Below the pieces are notes generated by a model. It searched no databases and had not been told where the DNA came from. It saw only the letters and a program-made list of their open reading frames with translations. Shown here in pieces: positions 7,411 to 12,623 of a stretch of 12,623 nucleotides of DNA; within the stretch, counting starts at the first letter, position 1; each line of letters starts with the position of its first letter. Position numbers and translations under genes: made by a program. Source of the stretch: Bacteroidales bacterium (lineage in GTDB: Bacteria > Bacteroidota > Bacteroidia > Bacteroidales > UBA932); assembly GCA_017509375.1 (NCBI GenBank), contig JAFWPT010000382.1:1-12623 (forward strand). The letters are read 5' to 3'.

Positions 7411-8670
7411 TTATTCTACCGGAATGTCTTTGTTCACGTTCTTCCTGCCGGCAACGGCGTAGAAAATGAGGTATATCAGGCAGGCGATAATCAGCCAGTA
7501 GCTCTGGAGTGAACCAATGACGTCTGCGATAGCATTCTGCACGAAGGGGATGATACCGCCGCCGCATACCAGGGTCATGAAGATGCCGGATGCCGCTGCT
7601 GTGTATTTGCCGAGCCCCTCGGTGGAGAGATTGAAGATTGAGCCCCACATGATGGAGGTGCAGAGGCCGCAGAGAGTGAGGAACAGCAGGCTGACGGGAG
7701 CCTTTCCTATGGTCACGCTCTCCGGGATGAAGATAGCCAGAAGTATGAACAGGATAGCCAGGGACGACATGCAAAGAAGCATCTTCTTGCTGGACACCTT
7801 GGCGCCTACAGATGCGCCGACCAGACGCCCGATGAGCATACTGAACCAATATGCGCTGATGAAGGTGCCGGCGAGTGCGGGACCCACCCAGTCAAGTCCT
7901 GAGTAATAGATATTTGCAGTATTCGGAATGCCGACTTCGATGCCCACGTAGAAGAAGATTGCAATGGCGCCGAGTACGAAATGGCGGAAAGACAGGGGGC
8001 TGTACGGATCCTTGACTTTCTTGCCGGCAATACGGGCTGCCTTCTCTTCGGCGGTTTCCATATGAGGCTCGGGGATCTTGGTAAGGAGAATGACCACAAA
8101 TGCCAGGGCGAAAATAACCATCGCGATTATCATCACGGGCGCTGCCTTGGCCACAGTGGCATCGGCTATGGAGCCGCCTACCAGCCAGCCCACCAGGAAG
8201 GGAGCGATGGTTCCTCCGATGGAGTTGCAGGAGCCGCCCCACTGAATCAGCTGGTTGCCCCTGTTGCCGCCGCCGCCGAGGGTGTTGAGCATGGGGTTCA
8301 CCACGATGTTGAGCATGCACATCGAGAAACCGGCCACGAAAGCACCGGCGACATACACTGCAAAGCTCTCTGCGTAACCGGAGAGGAACTGGATGCCAAC
8401 TCCCAGGAAACCAATTACAACCGCTGCCAGGGCGGTGAACTTGTAGCCCTTGCGGCGGAGGATAAGACCTGCCGGAATACCCATACAGGCATAAGCGATA
8501 AAGTTAGCGAGAGTACCCAGCTGGCTGAGAGCCTTGCTGGCACCGAATTGATTGGTTACCACTACGCCCATTGACCCGGCGAGATTGGTAACGAATGCAA
8601 TCATAAAAAAGAGCGCAAACATCACCACAATCGCGGGCGTGTAGCTCTTTTCGGCATTTGATTTGGTCAT
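7411..8670 (-). CDS. MFS sugar transporter, FucP/glucose-galactose-like
   Basis: A 419-residue inner-membrane protein with about 12 hydrophobic segments, typical in length for the fucose/glucose-galactose:H+ symporter branch of the major facilitator superfamily. A loop LILRRKGYK lies after the second segment, close to the MFS signature loop. A Gly/Asn-rich stretch, MLNTLGGGGNRGNQLIQ, follows the fourth segment, and NPMLN, GNxxIQW and the following GGTIAPFLVGW resemble sugar-transporting members of this branch. The central cytoplasmic loop (about 205-230) is charged. The start is 8 bases after the acyl-CoA synthetase stop and the stop is 1 base before the ROK kinase start. It probably imports the hexose that the kinase phosphorylates. 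Substrate identity is inferred from neighbours only. Confidence 0.88.
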   Translation of the reverse strand: MTKSNAEKSYTPAIVVMFALFFMIAFVTNLAGSMGVVVTNQFGASKALSQLGTLANFIAYACMGIPAGLILRRKGYKFTALAAVVIGFLGVGIQFLSGYAESFAVYVAGAFVAGFSMCMLNIVVNPMLNTLGGGGNRGNQLIQWGGSCNSIGGTIAPFLVGWLVGGSIADATVAKAAPVMIIAMVIFALAFVVILLTKIPEPHMETAEEKAARIAGKKVKDPYSPLSFRHFVLGAIAIFFYVGIEVGIPNTANIYYSGLDWVGPALAGTFISAYWFSMLIGRLVGASVGAKVSSKKMLLCMSSLAILFILLAIFIPESVTIGKAPVSLLFLTLCGLCTSIMWGSIFNLSTEGLGKYTAAASGIFMTLVCGGGIIPFVQNAIADVIGSLQSYWLIIACLIYLIFYAVAGRKNVNKDIPVE

Positions 8671-8678
8671 AAGTACAG

Positions 8679-10595
8679 TTATTTAATTGATTCTAAATTC
8701 TTTGCATTATAGAGGTCCTTGCCTTCCGCAGTCATGGCATATTCAATCCTGTCCGCATAGAACTTCTCCACTTTGCCACGTACCATCTTAGAAGTCGTGT
8801 TGAGCATGCCGTTCTGCTCGGTGAAAGGAGTCTCGCCCACGATGATGGCGGCAGGCAGCCACTTCTCCGGGAACAGACCCTGATGGCGTCCTCCGTTACG
8901 GTAGGAATCCACCTCACCCTTTATGATATCCAGCTGCGCCTTCAGTCCGGCTTCGGAAGCTGGGTCGATTCCCTTAGCTTTCACGGCCTCGGCAAGTGCA
9001 GGCTTATTGGGGATTACGAGCACCGCGGTCCAGGGACTCTGGTTGTTGTAGAGCACGGAAGCGTCGATATACTTGGATCCGTCGGCAAGACTGTCCTCAA
9101 AGCCCTCGGGTGAGTATTTTTCACCGTCAGAGGAGATAAGGAGACTCTTGAAACGACCGGTAACGTACAGGTAACGAGGATCTTCCTTGCAGAGATAGCC
9201 GCGGTCGCCGGTATGCAGCCAGCCGTCCACGATGGTAGCGGCGGTGGCTTCGGGGTTCTTCCAGTAGCCGGCCATCACGTTTCCGCCCCGGATTACGATT
9301 TCTCCGGTTTCACCTATGGGGAGTTCGGAACCGTCTTCAGCGCAAATCTTGATATCCATGGGCTTAACGGTACGGCCGGACGAGCCGAAACGGGCAAATC
9401 CCCCGGAATTGGCACAGATAACCGGGGTAGCCTCGGTGAGGCCGTAACCCTGGAAAATGGGCATACCCACGGCGCAGAAGTAGCGTTGCAACTCGATGTC
9501 AAGCAACGCGCCGCCGCCGATGAAGAACTTCAGCCGGCCGCCGAAGGACTCACGTACGCCCTTGAATACCAGTTTGTCCATCAAATCCTTGATGGGCTTG
9601 CGCCACCACAGCTTCCAGCAAGGCTTGCCCATGTTGTAGTACTCGCGGTTGTATTTGATGGCGTTGTCCAGAGCAAACTCGTACATCTTCTGCACAAAGG
9701 GGCTTTTCTTCTTGATGCCAGCCTCTATGTTCTTGCGGAAATTCCTGGAAATGGCAGGGACCGAGAGCATCACGGTAGGTCGCACCTCTCGTATGGCCAT
9801 GGGAATATTGCGCAGCATCGTGATGGCACTCTTACCTCCCGGCACCGTTGCAATGCTGCCGCCGTTGGACATCATGAAATAGAAACCGGCAACGTGAGCG
9901 AAACAGTGGTCCAGCGGAGTGATGATCAGCATCACGTCACCGCGTTCGATTTTCACCACGGAATTGCACTGGACTATATTGGAAGTGTAGTTGTTGTGGG
10001 TCAGGATAATGCCTTTGGGATCTGCGGTGGTTCCGGAAGTGTAGGAAATGTTCGCATAATCGCCGGGGCCAATGGAAGCGATGCGCTCTTCCAGGGCGGC
10101 CATATTGCTTGCCATAAACTCCAGTCCCATCTTGCGGAGGTCGTCGAAATACATCTCCCCTTCTTGCAGTGGGATGTCGTCAAGTACTATTACCTTCTCT
10201 ATCGCAGGGCACTGCGGAATTACCCGGCGCACCTTGTCAATCTGGCTTTCGGAAGCGATAATGAACCGGGAATCGGAGTGGTTGATGCGGAAAGTAAGGT
10301 CGAAATCCGATTCCAATTTGAAAGAGAGGGGGACGTCGGCACCACCCGCGTAAAGCACTCCTAACTCACTGAAAATCCATTTATTACGTCCTTCTGATAT
10401 AAGCGCTACCCTCTCTCCCTTCTTGAGCCCCAAAGCCATAAAGCCGGCAGCATAGATGCGGCCTTCTTCCCGGGTAGTTGCATAAGAAGTCTCCGTCCAC
10501 ACGCCGTCACGTTTTTCCCGAAGGAAAGTATCGCTGCCGTATTTGGCAGCATAATAATCTACAAAGTCAATGATTGTCAGCAAATTGTTTTCCAT
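8679..10595 (-). CDS. Long-chain acyl-CoA synthetase-like AMP-dependent ligase
   Basis: A 638-residue member of the adenylate-forming superfamily, closest in layout to bacterial long-chain fatty acid-CoA ligases. It would activate a fatty acid with ATP to an acyl-AMP and transfer it to CoA. The P-loop is SYTSGTTADPKG (184-195), the adenine-binding motif is YGLTEATP (384-391), HTGD is at 461-464, Arg481 lies in VTGRFKSLL, and the probable catalytic Lys603 is in TTSKMVRGK near the C-terminus. The usual DRxK motif reads GRFK here. I chose the ATG at 10595 (MENNLLTIIDF). It is 7 bases after the kinase B stop and gives a normal N-terminus. An in-frame ATG at 10637 would overlap kinase B by 35 bases with non-conserved-looking residues. 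An acyl-ACP synthetase role is the main alternative. Confidence 0.88.
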   Translation of the reverse strand: MENNLLTIIDFVDYYAAKYGSDTFLREKRDGVWTETSYATTREEGRIYAAGFMALGLKKGERVALISEGRNKWIFSELGVLYAGGADVPLSFKLESDFDLTFRINHSDSRFIIASESQIDKVRRVIPQCPAIEKVIVLDDIPLQEGEMYFDDLRKMGLEFMASNMAALEERIASIGPGDYANISYTSGTTADPKGIILTHNNYTSNIVQCNSVVKIERGDVMLIITPLDHCFAHVAGFYFMMSNGGSIATVPGGKSAITMLRNIPMAIREVRPTVMLSVPAISRNFRKNIEAGIKKKSPFVQKMYEFALDNAIKYNREYYNMGKPCWKLWWRKPIKDLMDKLVFKGVRESFGGRLKFFIGGGALLDIELQRYFCAVGMPIFQGYGLTEATPVICANSGGFARFGSSGRTVKPMDIKICAEDGSELPIGETGEIVIRGGNVMAGYWKNPEATAATIVDGWLHTGDRGYLCKEDPRYLYVTGRFKSLLISSDGEKYSPEGFEDSLADGSKYIDASVLYNNQSPWTAVLVIPNKPALAEAVKAKGIDPASEAGLKAQLDIIKGEVDSYRNGGRHQGLFPEKWLPAAIIVGETPFTEQNGMLNTTSKMVRGKVEKFYADRIEYAMTAEGKDLYNAKNLESIK

Positions 10596-10602
10596 GAATG
10601 TT

Positions 10603-11223
10603 TCATTTTTCCGGGAACAGCCCGTAAAGTTTAGCATCTATCATATTGGTTATCAACTCGAAATCTTCAGGTCTGTTGCCGAATTTTATATTGTCGGCAT
10701 CCACCACAAGAAGGTTTCCGGTATAACCGCTGATCCAGTCTTCATATTTCTCGTTCAGGCCGGTGAGATAATCTATGCGGATACTCTTCTCGTATTCGCG
10801 GCCCCGCTTCTGTATCTGCGCGATCAGGTTGGGGATGGACGAGCGGAGGTAGATAAGAAGGTCCGGCAGCCCCACGAGCGACATCATCAAGTCGAAGAGA
10901 TCGGTGTAATTCTCAAAATCGCGCGTGCTCATAAGGCCCATATCATGCAGGTTGCGGGCGAAGATGCGGGCATCTTCGTAAATAGTACGGTCCTGTATAA
11001 TAACCTTGTCGGACTTGGAAATATCCAGGATATCTTTGAAACGCTTATTCAGGAAATATATCTGGAGATTGAACGACCACCTCTCCATATCTTCGTAATA
11101 ATCAGCAAGATAAGGATTGAAGTCAACGGGCTCGAATTTGGGAGTCCACCCATAGTGGGCGGCAAGCATCTTGGTGAGCGTAGTTTTACCGCTTCCGATA
11201 TTTCCTGCAATAGCTACATGCAT
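10603..11223 (-). CDS. Deoxynucleoside kinase B
   Basis: A 206-residue P-loop kinase of the deoxynucleoside kinase family, which phosphorylates salvaged deoxynucleosides to 5'-monophosphates in the cytoplasm. The P-loop is GNIGSGKTT (7-15). Glu31 is in the position of the family's early catalytic-site Glu, Asp78-Arg79-Thr80 is the DRS/DRT motif, and QIQKRGREYE at 136-145 is the Arg-rich lid. DRTIYED places Asp84 where human dCK has the base-contacting Asp133. It aligns without gaps to kinase A over 204 residues, and I count about 124 identities by hand (61%). It follows kinase A by 33 bases and carries -7-like motifs in that gap. Deoxyadenosine, deoxyguanosine or deoxycytidine are all possible substrates. 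In Lactobacillus, similar adjacent kinases form heterodimers. Confidence 0.92.
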   Translation of the reverse strand: MHVAIAGNIGSGKTTLTKMLAAHYGWTPKFEPVDFNPYLADYYEDMERWSFNLQIYFLNKRFKDILDISKSDKVIIQDRTIYEDARIFARNLHDMGLMSTRDFENYTDLFDLMMSLVGLPDLLIYLRSSIPNLIAQIQKRGREYEKSIRIDYLTGLNEKYEDWISGYTGNLLVVDADNIKFGNRPEDFELITNMIDAKLYGLFPEK

Positions 11224-11237
11224 AATTTTATGTGTTA

Positions 11238-11259
11238 CAAATTACAAAGATACAAATTA
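11238..11259 (-). promoter_or_regulatory. Putative internal promoter for kinase B: three contiguous -7-like motifs
   Basis: Reading the minus strand, TAATTTG (11259-11253), TATCTTTG (11252-11245) and TAATTTG (11244-11238) follow each other without a gap. The middle one is a full TAnnTTTG match. A TTTC at 11275-11272 lies 19 bases upstream of it and could serve as a -33 element. The first motif begins with the TAA stop codon of kinase A. The middle element is 21 bases from the kinase B start, so kinase B may be transcribed separately as well as from the upstream promoter. Confidence 0.5.
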
Positions 11260-11871
11260 TTTAAATAAGCCGAAAAGTTCAGCGTCTATTTTGTCAGTAA
11301 TGGAAGAAAAGTCCTCCGGGCGGTGCTCGAAATCCAGCTTGTCCGAATCTATCACAAGCAATCTTCCCTTGTAATTGCTTATCCACTCTTCGTAATGCCG
11401 GTTCAAGCCGTCCAGATATTCAAGGCTGATAGTCTGCTCGTAATCGCGGCCGCGCTTCTGGATCTGCGACACCAGATGAGGCACAGACGCCTTCAGGTAA
11501 ATCAGCAGGTCCGGAGGGTTCACCATGGACATCATCAGGTTGAACAGTTCCATGTATGTCTGGTAGTCCCGTTCGGAAAGATTGCCTTGCTCCCTGTTGT
11601 TGGCCACGAAAATATGGACGCCTTCCAGCAAAGTGCGGTCCTGGATGATTACGTCCTTGGATGACGCTATCTCCAGTACGTCCTTGAACCTTTGGGCAAG
11701 AAAATACGTCTCGAGATTGTAAGACCACCTGGGAATGTCTTTGTAATAGTCTTCCAGATAAGGATTGTAGCTTACCGCTTCATACTTCGGAGTCCACCCG
11801 TAATGCTCGGCCAGCATACGTGTAAGCGTAGTTTTGCCGCAGCCTATATTTCCTGCTATTCCTATGTGCAT
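11257..11871 (-). CDS. Deoxynucleoside kinase A
   Basis: A 204-residue paralogue of kinase B, first gene of the leftward run. It has P-loop GNIGCGKTT (7-15), Glu31, Asp78-Arg79-Thr80 and lid QIQKRGRDYE (136-145), so it should be an active kinase. Residues 81-100 differ strongly from kinase B (only about 6 of 20 identical), and the motif reads DRTLLEG, with Gly84 where kinase B and human dCK have Asp. This suggests a different substrate range, although catalysis-related residues are intact. I placed the start at 11871 (MHIGIAGNIG), which matches kinase B exactly at the N-terminus. The frame stays open to 12330, but that upstream part is antisense to the metallohydrolase gene. A -7 motif lies 19 bases before the start. 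Promoter and divergent gene share a 66-base gap. Confidence 0.92.
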   Translation of the reverse strand: MHIGIAGNIGCGKTTLTRMLAEHYGWTPKYEAVSYNPYLEDYYKDIPRWSYNLETYFLAQRFKDVLEIASSKDVIIQDRTLLEGVHIFVANNREQGNLSERDYQTYMELFNLMMSMVNPPDLLIYLKASVPHLVSQIQKRGRDYEQTISLEYLDGLNRHYEEWISNYKGRLLVIDSDKLDFEHRPEDFSSITDKIDAELFGLFK

Positions 11872-11890
11872 ATCTTTGAAACTAGGTTTA

Positions 11891-11919
11891 CAAAAATACA
11901 TAATCTTTTCGTATTTTTG
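11891..11919. promoter_or_regulatory. Divergent promoter: back-to-back -7 elements in a perfect inverted repeat
   Basis: The top strand has CAAAAATAC at 11891-11899 and its exact reverse complement GTATTTTTG at 11911-11919, separated by 11 bases. Read outward, each arm contains TATTTTTG, a TAnnTTTG match. The leftward one is 19 bases from the kinase A start and the rightward one 18 bases from the metallohydrolase start. The -33 region expected for each promoter would fall on or next to the other promoter's -7 element. Confidence 0.6.
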
Positions 11920-11937
11920 CCAAATAATCTTTCGCGT

Positions 11938-12600
11938 ATGGAGATAAAAAGTTATGTGGTGAACCTGCTTCAGGAGAACACTTATGTCGTATCCGGCAAA
12001 GGCGCCTCCTGCGTGGTTGTGGATCCCGGTTTCCAGGATGCCGTGGAAAGCGCCCGCGTGCTGGAATGCCTGTCTTCCATGCAGCCCGAAGCCGTATTGC
12101 TGACACATGGGCACATGGACCACATTTATGGCGCCGCCCTCCTCCAGCAGCGCTTTGGCATCCCGGTGTATATGTCTCCTGAAGACCGGAAAGTAATAGA
12201 CTATTACCAGCGCGTCTCCCGCTTCGGCTTTCCCGTAGCCGACAATAATTTCAGCACCAGCCCGGTGGAAGACGGCAGTATCGTGGAAGCCGCCGGGCTG
12301 TGTTTCCGTGTCATCAGCACCCCGGGGCACTCCCCGGGAAGCGTGTGCTGGATGGTGGAAGGAGAAAAGGCTCTCTTTACCGGAGACACGCTGTTTGCCG
12401 GAGCGATAGGACGGACTGACCTGATAGACGGAGATTACGATGCCGAAATCCGTTCAATTATGGAGAAACTGATGAAACTGGACGGAGACACGGTAATCTA
12501 CCCGGGGCACGGAGGCCTCAGCACCATAGGCACGGAATGGGCGTGCAACCCCTTCCTGGAGCCCTTCAACGAAAGAGAAGAAATACCAGAATTACAGTAA
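11938..12600 (+). CDS. Metallo-beta-lactamase-fold hydrolase, glyoxalase II-like
   Basis: A 220-residue cytoplasmic metallohydrolase. The zinc site is complete: His57-x-His59-x-Asp61-His62 (THGHMDH), His131 in TPGHSPGS, Asp150 in FTGDTLF and His191 in YPGHG. The order and the short C-terminus fit the compact glyoxalase-II-like branch (YcbL type) common in bacteria, which hydrolyses thioesters or related substrates. The true substrate is unknown. The start at 11938 (MEIKSYVVNLLQENTYVV) matches the usual N-terminal strand of this family and lies 18 bases after a -7 element. An in-frame ATG at 11692 would add 82 residues antisense to kinase A and is not believable. The gene is divergent from the kinase operon. 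Confidence 0.9.
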   Translation: MEIKSYVVNLLQENTYVVSGKGASCVVVDPGFQDAVESARVLECLSSMQPEAVLLTHGHMDHIYGAALLQQRFGIPVYMSPEDRKVIDYYQRVSRFGFPVADNNFSTSPVEDGSIVEAAGLCFRVISTPGHSPGSVCWMVEGEKALFTGDTLFAGAIGRTDLIDGDYDAEIRSIMEKLMKLDGDTVIYPGHGGLSTIGTEWACNPFLEPFNEREEIPELQ

Positions 12601-12603
12601 GTT

Positions 12604-12623
12604 ATGACAAAGATAGAAGCAGC
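12604..12623 (+). CDS. Possible start of a further gene (cut by window edge)
   Basis: An ATG three bases after the metallohydrolase stop opens a frame reading MTKIEA before the window ends. The tight spacing suggests a co-transcribed downstream gene. Six codons are too few to identify it or to be sure it is real. Confidence 0.35.

Noticed and set aside
7517..8574. Several plus-strand frames inside the sugar transporter gene (7517-7906 and 7981-8574)
   Set aside because: They are antisense to a continuous membrane protein with about 12 hydrophobic segments and have no independent support.
9213..10364. Open plus-strand frame of 383 codons antisense to the acyl-CoA synthetase gene
   Set aside because: It mirrors a clearly conserved gene with intact ligase motifs. 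The product is rich in His and Gly with no recognisable domain, as expected for the complement of GC-rich codons.
11692..11937. N-terminal extension of the metallohydrolase to an ATG at 11692
   Set aside because: The extra 82 residues are antisense to kinase A. The 11938 start gives the normal family N-terminus and lies just after a -7 element.
11872..12330. N-terminal extension of deoxynucleoside kinase A to an ATG at 12330
   Set aside because: The added 153 residues lie antisense to the metallohydrolase gene and cross its promoter. Kinase B starts exactly at the equivalent of the 11871 ATG.
1..12623. CRISPR arrays, tRNA or rRNA genes, insertion sequences, toxin-antitoxin or defence genes
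   Set aside because: No repeated spacers, cloverleaf sequences, transposase motifs or defence-type domains are visible, and the small gaps between conserved genes leave no room for them.

Overview
The window looks like chromosomal DNA from a Bacteroidota bacterium, most likely order Bacteroidales. Four things point there. Most promoters carry the TAnnTTTG -7 element of Bacteroidota sigma-ABfr. No start codon has a clear purine-rich Shine-Dalgarno sequence. Two linked deoxynucleoside kinases and an FKBP-type PPIase lipoprotein are present. A FucP-like sugar transporter sits next to a ROK sugar kinase. The coding DNA is fairly GC-rich and the intergenic gaps are AT-rich. Genus cannot be decided from this piece. 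I see no mobile element, CRISPR array, tRNA or rRNA. The DNA is almost fully coding: the longest gap is 77 bases, so no gene-free stretch exceeds 300 bases.

Layout. (1) 1-1195, minus: 5' part of dnaX (clamp-loader gamma/tau subunit), running off the left edge. (2) 1273-4457, plus, divergent from dnaX: an exported protein of unknown function, a 78-residue unknown protein overlapping its end by 14 bases, and an exported GH3 beta-glucosidase family enzyme with its own promoter. (3) 4462-5556, minus, convergent with GH3 after only 4 bases: an exported SGNH/GDSL-type hydrolase. (4) 5626-11871, minus: a tight run in transcription order of deoxynucleoside kinase A, deoxynucleoside kinase B, long-chain acyl-CoA synthetase-like AMP ligase, FucP-type sugar transporter, ROK sugar kinase and FKBP-type PPIase lipoprotein, closed by an intrinsic terminator at 5571-5601. 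(5) 11938-12600, plus, divergent from the kinases: a glyoxalase-II-like metallo-beta-lactamase-fold hydrolase, followed by the first codons of a possible further gene.

How the genes fit together. GH3 can release hexoses from glycosides, the SGNH enzyme may remove ester groups from glycans, and the transporter plus ROK kinase can import and phosphorylate a free hexose. The kinase pair salvages deoxynucleosides and the ligase activates fatty acids. This is ordinary housekeeping and carbohydrate metabolism. I did not find a convincing undescribed multi-gene system. The most interesting signals are regulatory: promoters placed so close to start codons that the mRNAs of the exported proteins may be leaderless, a perfect inverted repeat made of two back-to-back -7 elements, a head-to-tail run of three -7-like motifs between the kinases, and sharply localised divergence between the two kinases.
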